Source: a virus
IMG/VR virus record: IMGVR_UViG_3300042549_007519
Location: 1 to 64,000 of that record
Strand: one strand, 5' to 3'
DNA: 64,000 nucleotides
Positions 1 to 7,373 of the stretch are shown piece by piece. The notes beneath the pieces are model-generated. The model made no database searches. It saw only the letters and a program-made list of their open reading frames with translations, and had not been told where the DNA came from. Position numbers and translations under genes: made by a program. The stretch's first letter is position 1; each line of letters begins with the position of its first letter.

Positions 1-300
1 GGTCAGATGGGTCAGAATATACGCAAATACAACGATTATAAAGGGATTGTGGCTATTTATATGCAGTTACATATATAAAGCTTGGAAATGGGGGTGTTTA
101 GGGTATTGTTTAGGGTATTTCTGGCTCTAAAGAATGGCTCTCAATATTTTCGTAAAAAAATGGTGCAGTATATACAAAGTTGGTACTAATTTGGAACTAA
201 TTTGGAACTAACTTAAACTCATTATCAATAAATTAACCTATTTTTATGGGAAACTTTTGGGACTTTTTTGGGACTGATTTAAAATAAATTAAAAATAATT
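1..300. repeat. Repeat-rich non-coding left end
   Basis: No convincing gene is present here. Short direct repeats are stacked: GGTCAGA at 1 and 10, a perfect tandem 12-mer GTTTAGGGTATT at 96 and 108, a tandem 11-mer ACTAATTTGGA at 185 and 196, and TTTTGGGACT at 255 and 266. Such iteron-like clusters can mark an origin, a genome terminus or a regulator array. The sequence alone does not decide between these, and the window edge may cut the element. Confidence 0.5.
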
Positions 301-309
301 TGCAAATGA

Positions 310-357
310 TTTGGTAAAACCAAAATACTTTTTTACTTTTGATGTGAACTTTAAAAT
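310..357 (+). promoter_or_regulatory. TAnnTTTG promoter, phage-specific extended form (copy 1)
   Basis: The -7 box TACTTTTG lies at 334-341, with TTTG about 20 bases upstream at 310. It sits in an extended motif: GTAAAACCAAA before the box and GAACTTTAAAA after it. The same arrangement recurs upstream of the genes at 2071 and 6619 and, inverted, at 29625. Because the box overlaps the longest open frame, the methyltransferase must start downstream of it. Confidence 0.75.
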
Positions 358-364
358 TATTATA

Positions 365-1012
365 ATGAAAATAACAGAAAATATTACTATTACCAACGAA
401 GATAATATGGAGCTTATGGCTCGTTATCCAGATAACTATTTTGATTTAGCTATTGTAGACCCTCCTTATGGCAATATAGATGCAATAGGTTTAACTGATA
501 ATAAAAAACAAAATAAACAGGCTACTAAAAGAAAAGGTTATCATTTATTTGAAAACATAGCACCTGACAACAAATACTATTTAGAACTTGAAAGAGTTAG
601 CAAAAATCAAATAATTTGGGGAGGTAATTTTTTAGGTCTTTGTGGTGGTGTAATTGTGTGGAATAAAAACGGTACTGCATTTGGGGAAGGCGAAATTGCT
701 GTATGCTCAACTCATAAAAGCGTACAAATATTTGAGTTTACTTGGAATGGAATGTTACAAGGCGATATGAAAAACAAAGAAATAAGAATCCACCCAACAC
801 AAAAACCAGTAGCATTATACAAATGGATTTTAGATAAATACGCTAAAGAAAACGATAAAATACTCGATACTCACTTGGGTTCTGGAAGTATTGCGATAGC
901 TTGCCACGATTACGGATTTGAATTGACCGCTTGCGAATTAGATAAAGAGTATTACGACAAAGCTATTAAACGCATAAAAGACCACATTTCACAAATTAAA
1001 TTAGAACTTTAA
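365..1012 (+). CDS. Beta-class DNA N6-adenine/N4-cytosine methyltransferase
   Basis: S-adenosylmethionine-dependent DNA methyltransferase of about 215 residues. The catalytic motif IV DPPY is at residues 32-35 and the SAM-binding motif I (DTHLGSGS) comes near the C-terminus at about 168-175. This circularly permuted order defines the beta class. No nuclease partner is adjacent, so it is an orphan enzyme, probably protecting phage DNA from host restriction or marking it. The longer frame from 311 reads through the promoter box, so the ATG at 365 is chosen. Family assignment is strong; whether A or C is modified cannot be told from DPPY alone. Confidence 0.9.
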   Translation: MKITENITITNEDNMELMARYPDNYFDLAIVDPPYGNIDAIGLTDNKKQNKQATKRKGYHLFENIAPDNKYYLELERVSKNQIIWGGNFLGLCGGVIVWNKNGTAFGEGEIAVCSTHKSVQIFEFTWNGMLQGDMKNKEIRIHPTQKPVALYKWILDKYAKENDKILDTHLGSGSIAIACHDYGFELTACELDKEYYDKAIKRIKDHISQIKLEL

Positions 1013-1023
1013 AATTAAATAAC

Positions 1024-1425
1024 ATGGAAAAAGAATTTAACCCTTACGAATTAGCATTAGCTTTAAAAGAATTAGGATTTGATGAACATTGTTTATTTTA
1101 TTACACAAAAGATTTCAAAATCAGTCATAGTATGATGACTGATACTATTGTTATTTGTAATTTTAATAAAAATGGTAAACTATCAGCACCACTTTACCAA
1201 CAAGCATTTAGATGGTTTAGAGAGAAGTATAATATAGTGCATACAGTTTATTCAAATGCGAGTGGTTATATGTGGGAACTTCACTACAATACAGAAAGAG
1301 GAGGTACTCATATTTGCGATTCTGCGGAAAGTGGAGATTGTGAAATGAGTGGTATGTTTACAACTTATGAAAAAGCAGAAATTAAGTGTTTGAAAAAATT
1401 AATAGAAATTGTAAAAAACAAATAG
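1024..1425 (+). CDS. Conserved phage protein, unknown function
   Basis: This 133-residue protein resembles a hypothetical family common in Bacteroidota phages, recognisable by an N-terminal ELALALKELGFDE-type helix and a central APLYQQAFRWFREKY segment. It has no signal peptide, membrane span or catalytic motif that I can identify. It lies 11 bases after the methyltransferase in the same early unit. The function is not known to me. Confidence 0.85.
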   Translation: MEKEFNPYELALALKELGFDEHCLFYYTKDFKISHSMMTDTIVICNFNKNGKLSAPLYQQAFRWFREKYNIVHTVYSNASGYMWELHYNTERGGTHICDSAESGDCEMSGMFTTYEKAEIKCLKKLIEIVKNK

Positions 1426-1427
1426 TT

Positions 1428-1766
1428 ATGAAGTTAGTAGTTTGTAACTGTTGTGGTTTTGAAAAAAAACATCAAGCGAAAGGTATGTGTAAGCCTTGTT
1501 ATTGTAAAACTGATGAATACAAGCAAATGAAAAAAGATTGGGATAAAAAATATCAATCTAAAAATAAATCTCACATTAACGAAGTCAGGAAAGTCAGAAG
1601 AAAAAGTGAAGCATATAAAGAATCGGATGAGTATATTAAATTTATAATATATAATGCTTATAAAATACCAAGAAACGTGTCAATCCAACACCCTTATTTC
1701 ATTGAATCAAAAAAAGCTGAATTAAAACTAAAAAGAGTAATTAAAAAAATAAAAAAAGATGAGTGA
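1428..1766 (+). CDS. Small zinc-finger protein
   Basis: This is a basic protein of about 112 residues. Its N-terminus carries a likely zinc-binding set: C6, C8, C9, then C21, C24 and C26, in a CxCCG...GMCKPCYC layout. The rest is lysine-rich and helical, suggesting nucleic-acid binding. The ATG at 1428 directly follows the stop of the previous gene; the longer frame from 1386 would overlap it. The C-terminus overlaps the next gene by 8 bases. Function is inferred only from the cysteine pattern and charge. Confidence 0.75.
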   Translation: MKLVVCNCCGFEKKHQAKGMCKPCYCKTDEYKQMKKDWDKKYQSKNKSHINEVRKVRRKSEAYKESDEYIKFIIYNAYKIPRNVSIQHPYFIESKKAELKLKRVIKKIKKDE

Positions 1767-1989
1767 TAAAAAATATTTAAAACCAAATAATCAAAAAGCT
1801 TTATATAATACATCTATGATTATTTTAACTGATTTATTAAATAAAGAAATAGATATTCAAAGAGCTGAAGTTGCTAATAATTTAATTGGAAACGCCAATA
1901 GAGCATTTGCATTAGAAATTAAATATGCTGAACTAACAAAGCAACCTGTTAGAGTTATTGAAAGTAAAAATTTTGTAGAAGAAAAATAA
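1759..1989 (+). CDS. Small phage protein, unknown
   Basis: This 76-residue protein is mostly helical and resembles short early phage proteins with an IDIQRAEVANNLIGNANRAFALE-like helix. It overlaps the upstream gene by 8 bases, so it is probably translationally coupled. No catalytic motif is visible. Confidence 0.75.
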   Translation: MSDKKYLKPNNQKALYNTSMIILTDLLNKEIDIQRAEVANNLIGNANRAFALEIKYAELTKQPVRVIESKNFVEEK

Positions 1990-2012
1990 TTAATAAAAAA
2001 TTAACTTCTTTT

Positions 2013-2062
2013 TATAAAACCAAAGAACTTTTTTATTATCTTTGATACGAACTTTAAAACAT
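2013..2062 (+). promoter_or_regulatory. TAnnTTTG promoter, extended form (copy 2)
   Basis: The -7 box TATCTTTG lies at 2037-2044, preceded by ATAAAACCAAA and followed by GATACGAACTTTAAAAC. The match to the copy before 6619 is close over nearly 50 bases, far more than a basal promoter needs. It starts the unit 2071-3344. Confidence 0.8.
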
Positions 2063-2070
2063 AACAAATC

Positions 2071-2262
2071 ATGTCAAACGAAAATCAATTACAAGAAGTA
2101 AAGGAAACTTTACAAGTACAAAGTGTTGTCATTCCAGAAAATTGGAAAAAAAATCAAGAGCAAAAAGGATTAGGATTTTTAAATTGGATGGCGTACCATA
2201 TTAAGTCTGAAAAATACATAAACGACCAAGAAATGTCGGATGCTCTATTAAGATTAAATTAA
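2071..2262 (+). CDS. Small protein, unknown
   Basis: This 63-residue protein follows the extended promoter by about 9 bases and is the first gene of a new unit. It has an N-terminal polar stretch and a WMAYHIKSEKYI-type helix. Nothing identifies a function. Confidence 0.75.
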   Translation: MSNENQLQEVKETLQVQSVVIPENWKKNQEQKGLGFLNWMAYHIKSEKYINDQEMSDALLRLN

Positions 2263-2283
2263 TAATTTTTAAAACTAAAAAAA

Positions 2284-2715
2284 ATGGCTGTAAGACAAAC
2301 ATCTATTGATTGTTATAATCAAATAAAAGCGAATGGTTTATTATCGAATTTAAGGCTACTTACATATCACGCTATATTAAATTCAGCACCTTGTACCGCT
2401 GGAGAATTACAAAAATACATTGATATAAATGAAATAAAAGTAAAACACTCTTGGAAATTATTATCACAATTAAGAGATTTAGGAGTTATTTACGAAAAAT
2501 CAATAAAAGAATGTAGTGTAACTGGTAGAAATGTCATAGAATGGGATTTAACAGATAAATTACCTATAAAAAAAGAAAACAAACTTATTGTTACCAAAAA
2601 ACAAAAGATACAAGAAATACTTAATGACATTAGTGATTTTGGCAAAACCCTATCTAATGAGCAAGATAAAATAGCTTTAAGAAATATTTATATTAAAATT
2701 AAAGCTTTAGGATAA
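2284..2715 (+). CDS. Winged-helix DNA-binding protein
   Basis: This 143-residue protein resembles a winged helix-turn-helix family found widely in Bacteroidota phages: VRQTSIDCY at the N-terminus, an HTH at about 25-65, then a wing containing RDLGVIYEK and a VTGRNVIEWDLT strand. The last third is helical. A regulatory or DNA-processing accessory role is likely; the fold is inferred from sequence pattern. Confidence 0.8.
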   Translation: MAVRQTSIDCYNQIKANGLLSNLRLLTYHAILNSAPCTAGELQKYIDINEIKVKHSWKLLSQLRDLGVIYEKSIKECSVTGRNVIEWDLTDKLPIKKENKLIVTKKQKIQEILNDISDFGKTLSNEQDKIALRNIYIKIKALG

Positions 2716-2774
2716 CGTTTCTCGGCTTTGCGAAGGCAAGGGATAACAAGCACTAAACTTTAAAATTAGCACAA

Positions 2775-3344
2775 ATGATTGATAGAAATACAAATGTTCA
2801 AATAACCGATGAAACCCTTGCTTTTGCAAAACCGATGTTATGCGAAGGTGCGGATAGTTTTAACTTACTTTTTTCTACACCAAAGGAAATAAAATTTGTA
2901 GATGTGAAGTTTGATTTTGAATTATCAACAGACCATTTCATTGAATGGTTAAAAGCAGAAGGAGAAGAAGTTATAGGAGATTACAAAATAGATGTTTCTT
3001 CAATGTGTGAATATTCTTGTTTGTATGCTTCAATGATGTTATCAGATAAAGAACTTAAAGGTGATATGAAAATCTATTATGGTAAGTTTGGATTTTGGGA
3101 ACATTATTGGTTAGGATATACTTTTAATGGTCAAGAATATTTTATTGATTTAACATTACAACAGTTTAATCAGAACGCACCTAAATTAGCTGTATCAAAA
3201 GCAAGTAACGAAAGGGTAAGTGGTAGTTATTCTTCATTAAGTGATGGTGAGCCAATTAAGGACTATTTAGAACGACAGAGAGCATTTATGTTCTATACTA
3301 ATCCTAAAACAATGGAGAAACCTCAATATAAGGTAGGATGGTAG
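2775..3344 (+). CDS. Transglutaminase/papain-like cysteine protein (putative)
   Basis: This 189-residue protein has an order of residues suggesting a papain/transglutaminase-like fold. C78 and C82 lie at the head of a helix (SSMCEYSCLYAS), H110 is in WEHYWLGYT, and D125 is in the following strand YFIDLT. The order Cys, then His before an aromatic strand, then Asp is characteristic of that fold. No signal peptide is present, so it would act in the cytoplasm as peptidase, deamidase or transferase. It is separated from the previous gene by 59 bases containing a GC-rich element GGCTTTGCGAAGGCAAGG. Fold assignment is tentative. Confidence 0.65.
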   Translation: MIDRNTNVQITDETLAFAKPMLCEGADSFNLLFSTPKEIKFVDVKFDFELSTDHFIEWLKAEGEEVIGDYKIDVSSMCEYSCLYASMMLSDKELKGDMKIYYGKFGFWEHYWLGYTFNGQEYFIDLTLQQFNQNAPKLAVSKASNERVSGSYSSLSDGEPIKDYLERQRAFMFYTNPKTMEKPQYKVGW

Positions 3345-3508
3345 CACTTTTGCATAACTACAAGATAACACCAATTCAATAAATTGCACCTTATGAAAAC
3401 GCTTGATATAACTGACAAAGGAAAAAGGCTTTGCGACTTCGTAACTGAAAAAACAATGAATAACATTTTTGGTTTTATTTTTTTTAGTACATTTGAAAAA
3501 AATTAGTT
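3345..3508 (+). promoter_or_regulatory. Intergenic region with canonical strong promoter
   Basis: A near-ideal Bacteroidota promoter is present: TTTG at 3468-3471, 16 bases, then TACATTTG at 3488-3495, ending 13 bases before the ATG of the next gene. The rest of this 164-base gap has no gene. It holds a GGCTTTGCGACTTCG segment resembling one at 2728. Confidence 0.75.
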
Positions 3509-3760
3509 ATGGATTCAAACACAAAAAAGATTTTGTATTACGGAGGTGGTGCAATTTTAGTTGGTGCGGTTGCTTTTTTCGTATATTCTTTCTTTAAAAA
3601 AGACGAATTAGTATTAGGCAATACAGCTTTATCATTAGGAGAAGAAGAACCAACTGAAGGTACAAAAACTGGAGGTTTTATAGCTCCAAAAATTGAATTT
3701 TCTGAAGGAATTAAATATGAGCAAACGCCATTAAAAGACCTTTGGAATAAGTTAAAATAG
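3509..3760 (+). CDS. Single-span membrane protein in its own transcription unit
   Basis: This 83-residue protein has a cytosolic-type N-terminus, a membrane span at about 10-28 (ILYYGGGAILVGAVAFFVY) followed by lysines, then an acidic soluble tail. The architecture is the same as in the many membrane proteins of the late block, yet it sits on the opposite strand among early genes with its own promoter and terminator. It is a candidate virion membrane protein or early membrane effector. It has no catalytic motif. Confidence 0.8.
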   Translation: MDSNTKKILYYGGGAILVGAVAFFVYSFFKKDELVLGNTALSLGEEEPTEGTKTGGFIAPKIEFSEGIKYEQTPLKDLWNKLK

Positions 3761-3782
3761 ATGTTTTTATATCTAAAAAAAA

Positions 3783-3812
3783 GAATAGTGGTACTTGTTA
3801 CCACTTTTTTTA
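3783..3812 (+). terminator. Rho-independent terminator
   Basis: A perfect 6-bp stem GTGGTA/TACCAC with loop CTTGT is followed by a run of T. It closes the monocistronic unit 3509-3760. Confidence 0.8.
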
Positions 3813-3845
3813 CCGATTATTATAAAATTAAAACCAAAAAACAAT

Positions 3846-4145
3846 ATGTCAGGACACAAAAATTTAAAAATGGAAATCCTTGAATTACGCAAACAAGGTA
3901 AAAGTTATAGAGAGATTGAAAAAAGATTAAATTGTGTCAGAAGTACTATACACTACCATTGTAATAAGCATAACGTTACAGATAATGGAAAAAAAAGATA
4001 TGCCATTACAAACGAAACAAAGCTTGCTATTTCTAATTATTGCAAACTTAATACTACTTCTCAAGCACAAAAATATTTCAATGTTTCAAAATCTACAATT
4101 TTCAAATTTAGAAATTTTCAATTAGAAAAAGATGAGCAAGAATAA
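3846..4145 (+). CDS. Helix-turn-helix DNA-binding protein
   Basis: This protein of about 99 residues carries two HTH-like segments. The first (KNLKMEILELRKQGKSYREI, then a recognition helix with VRSTIHYH) resembles resolvase/terminase-small-subunit HTH. The second contains TSQAQKYFNVSKSTIFKFR. A regulator or DNA-packaging adaptor role is possible. The ATG at 3846 is chosen because the longer frame from 3795 reads through the upstream terminator. It overlaps the next gene by 14 bases. Confidence 0.75.
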   Translation: MSGHKNLKMEILELRKQGKSYREIEKRLNCVRSTIHYHCNKHNVTDNGKKRYAITNETKLAISNYCKLNTTSQAQKYFNVSKSTIFKFRNFQLEKDEQE

Positions 4146-5127
4146 ACCTACACCTAAAAAGGTAAAAAAGCCAAACGGCAGAAAGACTTGGCTGAAAGTA
4201 GCTAAAAAAGTTCACGAACTTAATAAAAAAGAAAAGTTAGGTTGGACTTGGAGCGAGAGTATGCGTTTTGCATCAAAAAAAGTTTATCCTAAATTTAAGG
4301 GTCAAGCACATACAAAGGTAAAATTAGCAGATATAACAAGTGAGTTTAAAGTTAATTTAGATGATTTTGGAAAAACACCCCCACCTACACCAAAACCTAT
4401 TGAGAATTGTTTTTCGGCTCTTGATGTTCCTGCTATTGATTTAATTGATAGAGAGTGGTTTATGATTGGAGATAGTGATGTTTGGGATGTTTTTGACCCT
4501 AATTTACCTATGCGTTTTTCTTTTGATGGAATAATTGATACTGGTATTATTAAAAAGTCTTTTATGCCTGATATGATAGATATTAGAGAGCAGATGAGAA
4601 AAATTTATGGGAATGTTTCTCCTACTCCAATAGTTATATTTAAAATTTTACTTCAACCGAATAAAAAAAATGATGGTAAACCTTGTAGCTATTATGTTTT
4701 GGTAACTATTGATAAATCTTCTTTAGATTTAGAAACAGACAAAGAGGAAATTTTTACTGAAACTAAATTAGAAGATTTGCCAGAAGATAAAAGGCAACAA
4801 AGACTTTTAAGAGAAGAAGAAAAAAAGAAAGAAAAAAAAGATAAAGAAAAAAGAAGAAAAGCAGAATCAAGATTAAAGCCTAAAGAGGTAGAGCCAAAAA
4901 GTGTTACTAAATCAAAAGCAAAAATTGAAGATATTCCTAAAGCACCTACTGATAAAAATATTGATTTAGAAATTTTAAGACTACAAAGAGATAGACAAGA
5001 AAGTTTTGAACGTACTATGGATGCTTTGAGAAAAGATTTTGAAAAAGGGTTAATTACCAAAAGACAATTCAATCAAAGACAACAACAAATTATAGATAAG
5101 TTTGAAAAAGGCGGTAAGATATATTAA
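4132..5127 (+). CDS. Basic protein with SWSES/SKKVYPKFK-type motif and coiled coil
   Basis: This 331-residue protein starts with a lysine-rich region and a GRKTWLKVAKKVHEL...WTWSESMRFASKK segment. That segment is similar in character to the IRKDGESWEQAKQRAS segments of the large polyvalent protein at 38454. A middle beta-rich domain follows at about 95-195, then a charged coiled coil at about 215-255 and a final helical hairpin ending in EKGGKIY. The double-glycine ending matches the linkers of the polyvalent proteins. A nucleic-acid-binding, DNA-condensing role is possible but is inference. Confidence 0.75.
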   Translation: MSKNKPTPKKVKKPNGRKTWLKVAKKVHELNKKEKLGWTWSESMRFASKKVYPKFKGQAHTKVKLADITSEFKVNLDDFGKTPPPTPKPIENCFSALDVPAIDLIDREWFMIGDSDVWDVFDPNLPMRFSFDGIIDTGIIKKSFMPDMIDIREQMRKIYGNVSPTPIVIFKILLQPNKKNDGKPCSYYVLVTIDKSSLDLETDKEEIFTETKLEDLPEDKRQQRLLREEEKKKEKKDKEKRRKAESRLKPKEVEPKSVTKSKAKIEDIPKAPTDKNIDLEILRLQRDRQESFERTMDALRKDFEKGLITKRQFNQRQQQIIDKFEKGGKIY

Positions 5128-5129
5128 TT

Positions 5130-5858
5130 ATGAAAAAACAATTTAAAAATTTTTCGTGTGATAGAACTTTTAAAAAATTAGTAGGTGGAAAACAAAATTT
5201 TTTAATCAGAAAAGGTAGCGATATTAATCAAATTATTTTTGGAGATAATCACTATCTTTTTGCTACCGAAAATAAAAATTTTCCAAAAAACAAGTTGTAT
5301 TTATTTAAAATGGTCAATGATGATGTGAAAAAATTTATTGATAATAATCCATTTATCGACTTGCCACCTCAAAAAAAAATAAAAGATTTTAACTACGACT
5401 ATGACGATGAAGTAGGAACTATTACTGGAACTGATTTAGACCATGCCTATTGGAGAATAGCTTACGTTAAGGGTTACATTTCTAAAAAAACCTATCAACA
5501 TGGTATTAAAGATGAAAAATCAAAAAATATTCGTTTGGCTACATTAGGAGTATTGGGTACAGAAAAAAAATATGAGCGATATGAGAACGGAGAATGTATT
5601 GGAACGGTTGTCTTAAAAAAAGAAAATAAAGCAATGAAATTGATTTACAAAGATATTCGTTTGAGTTGCTTTTTTATGATGTACGAATTATCAATTCTTT
5701 TAGGCGAAAACTTTGAGAGCTGGAACACCGACTGTATTTACTATCGTGATAGCTTTGAAAACAGAAAATTAGTTCACGATTTTTTTGATATGCACAATAT
5801 GTTATATAAGCAATTAACCTATAATACAATTGATTCATTCAAAGAATTTCAAGATTAA
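5130..5858 (+). CDS. Protein of unknown function
   Basis: This soluble 242-residue protein starts 2 bases after the previous stop and is likely co-translated with it. The C-terminal half contains an IRLSCFFMMYELSIL helix and a YRDSFENRKLVHDFFDMHNMLY segment. I recognise no family. Confidence 0.75.
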   Translation: MKKQFKNFSCDRTFKKLVGGKQNFLIRKGSDINQIIFGDNHYLFATENKNFPKNKLYLFKMVNDDVKKFIDNNPFIDLPPQKKIKDFNYDYDDEVGTITGTDLDHAYWRIAYVKGYISKKTYQHGIKDEKSKNIRLATLGVLGTEKKYERYENGECIGTVVLKKENKAMKLIYKDIRLSCFFMMYELSILLGENFESWNTDCIYYRDSFENRKLVHDFFDMHNMLYKQLTYNTIDSFKEFQD

Positions 5859-5923
5859 AATATTATCTAATAAAATATTTTATATTATATTAAATATGTT
5901 TTATTTTATTAGATAAATTTTAT

Positions 5924-5952
5924 TATATTTGTAATTATAAAACCAAGCCAAG
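5924..5952 (+). promoter_or_regulatory. TAnnTTTG promoter
   Basis: TATATTTG at 5924-5931 lies 21 bases before the ATG of the next gene, inside a very AT-rich gap of 94 bases. The TTTATTATATTTG context resembles the promoter at 57866 on the other strand. Confidence 0.7.
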
Positions 5953-6258
5953 ATGGATTTAACAACAACACCTTTTGATAGTAATCTATTAAGAAAGAAA
6001 TGTGAATTTTTTACATTTGAAGAAAGCGGAATACATATAACTATGTTATCCCCTATTAATTCTGAAATTAACTCTGGACACAACTATATGTTTGGAACTT
6101 TTAAAAATAATCAATTTTATTGGTTTTTTGGAGGTAAGTCAATTGCGAAATCAAGACAAATGATGAGAGATATTTATTATGAGATAACAGAAAACATAAC
6201 CGACAAAGACCAAGTGATTTTTGTATTTAAAGGAAATATTTATGGAAGTAGAATTTAA
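5953..6258 (+). CDS. Small protein, unknown
   Basis: This soluble 101-residue protein is first in the unit started at 5924. It has a strand-rich middle (HNYMFGTFKNNQFYWFFGGKSIAK) and then a helix. The family is not recognised. It overlaps the next gene by 17 bases. Confidence 0.7.
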   Translation: MDLTTTPFDSNLLRKKCEFFTFEESGIHITMLSPINSEINSGHNYMFGTFKNNQFYWFFGGKSIAKSRQMMRDIYYEITENITDKDQVIFVFKGNIYGSRI

Positions 6259-6559
6259 AAAATTACCAAGCACATACGCTAAAGTCAAGTTTTTACTTGA
6301 CAAAATGCCTGATTTGAGATTCGATTCAGATAAAACTATTTTTACCTACTATTTTTATGAGTTAGGTATGGATAAAATTAACGAAATGAGTGGGTATGAT
6401 GTATTTACTTATTTCAATAGCAAATACACAGAAAAAACCGCTAAAATAGATAGTATATCGAGAGCAAGAAGGCTAATACTTCAAAGGTTTCCAGAATTTA
6501 AAGCAAAACCTACTGAAGAAGAACCTAAAACATTATTCAAAGTAAAAAATCATGATTAA
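6242..6559 (+). CDS. Small protein, unknown
   Basis: This helical protein of about 105 residues has a segment SISRARRLILQRFPEFKAK that resembles small phage helical-bundle proteins with an SVTRARRKLQE-type helix. The ATG at 6242 overlaps the preceding gene less than the in-frame alternative at 6221. The function is not known. Confidence 0.7.
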   Translation: MEVEFKKLPSTYAKVKFLLDKMPDLRFDSDKTIFTYYFYELGMDKINEMSGYDVFTYFNSKYTEKTAKIDSISRARRLILQRFPEFKAKPTEEEPKTLFKVKNHD

Positions 6560-6563
6560 TTTT

Positions 6564-6613
6564 TTGTAAAACCAAAAAACATTCGTAGTTTTGATACGAA
6601 CTTTAAAACTTAA
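6564..6613 (+). promoter_or_regulatory. TAnnTTTG promoter, extended form (copy 3)
   Basis: TAGTTTTG at 6586-6593 is flanked by GTAAAACCAAAAAAC and GATACGAACTTTAAAAC, matching the copies at 2013 and 310. It starts the gene at 6619. Confidence 0.8.
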
Positions 6614-6618
6614 TTAAA

Positions 6619-6921
6619 ATGCAAGTTACCTTAATTACAACCGAAGGAGAAATTAAAAAAGTAAATATTAAATCTTTTAAAGATGCGAAACACTTTGTTT
6701 CAAAAGATTTTTACGAAAGTCCTATTGAAATGTTAACAATGGATGATGGTATATTAATGTTATTAGACGAAGAAGGCAAATTAAAGGGATTAAAATTTAA
6801 TCAAGAAGCTACTCGTAGAGCTAAAGATGATAATTTAATTTACCCAAGCGACTTTATAGCTGGAAACGTTATAATTGTTGATGATGTAGATGAGTTTGAT
6901 AGTTTGGATTACCAAGAATAA
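6619..6921 (+). CDS. Small protein, unknown
   Basis: This acidic 100-residue protein has a beta-grasp-like beginning (MQVTLITTEGEIKKVNIKSFKDAKHFV), an MLMLLDEEGKLKGL segment and an acidic tail. Similar short proteins occur near replication and recombination genes of phages. No function is assignable. It is followed by a terminator. Confidence 0.75.
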   Translation: MQVTLITTEGEIKKVNIKSFKDAKHFVSKDFYESPIEMLTMDDGILMLLDEEGKLKGLKFNQEATRRAKDDNLIYPSDFIAGNVIIVDDVDEFDSLDYQE

Positions 6922-6952
6922 AAAAAGAGGTGCGGAAACACCCCTTTTAATT
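6921..6952 (+). terminator. Rho-independent terminator
   Basis: An AAAAGAGGTG / CACCCCTTTT hairpin with one mismatch and loop CGGAAA is followed by a T-rich stretch, directly after the stop of the preceding gene. Confidence 0.7.
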
Positions 6953-7081
6953 TTCCAAGAAACTTTAATAACGACACTAATGGATAAAAGTGTAATTTCA
7001 ACAAATATACAATTGTTTCAATTATAATGTTTTTCTATAAATTAATTTATTCAAAACAAAAACCAAATAAAATAGTTTACT

Positions 7082-7372
7082 TTGAAAACAAGATTTTATA
7101 AATACTTTTTTTTAGGTCTTGAAAAGCCAATTATAATGGAAGCTGAAAGCAAAAACGATGCAGACCAAATGCTTGTTGAATTGCAATACAAATCTAAAAC
7201 TCCAATAGATATTAATAGACTTATAGATGTTCGTGTAGAAACGCCAATAGCAGGTATTTCAACTCGAAAAAGAAATGACATAAGTTACGTTTGGGTCGGC
7301 AAAGAATATACTCGAAATGGATGGCTCGAACAAGAAGAATACGATAAAATAAATAACTTGAACAAAAAATAA
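7082..7372 (+). CDS. Small protein upstream of recombination genes
   Basis: The protein has up to 96 residues. The N-terminal strand-rich part (FYKYFFLGLEKPIIMEAES) continues into a helix with DADQMLVEL, resembling small alpha/beta phage proteins. The start is uncertain. The frame opens at a TTG that lies inside a promoter-like TTTACTTTG, so the real start may be non-ATG or the ATG at 7136, which would lose the first strand. It lies 1 base before the nuclease gene, so it belongs to the recombination unit. Confidence 0.6.
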   Translation: MKTRFYKYFFLGLEKPIIMEAESKNDADQMLVELQYKSKTPIDINRLIDVRVETPIAGISTRKRNDISYVWVGKEYTRNGWLEQEEYDKINNLNKK

Positions 7373-7373
7373 A

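Noticed and set aside
1-78. Open frame from the window edge to a TAA at 76-78
   Set aside because: It has only 25 codons and no family resemblance, and it lies in a repeat-rich segment. A gene end cannot be shown.
3538-3804. Reverse-strand open frame opposite the membrane gene at 3509
   Set aside because: It overlaps a gene with a clear promoter, span and terminator. Its own composition is unlike a real protein here.
4692-5072. Ser/Leu-rich reverse frame inside the gene at 4132
   Set aside because: This is the mirror of a Lys/Glu-rich coding strand, which always gives Ser/Phe/Leu-rich shadows.
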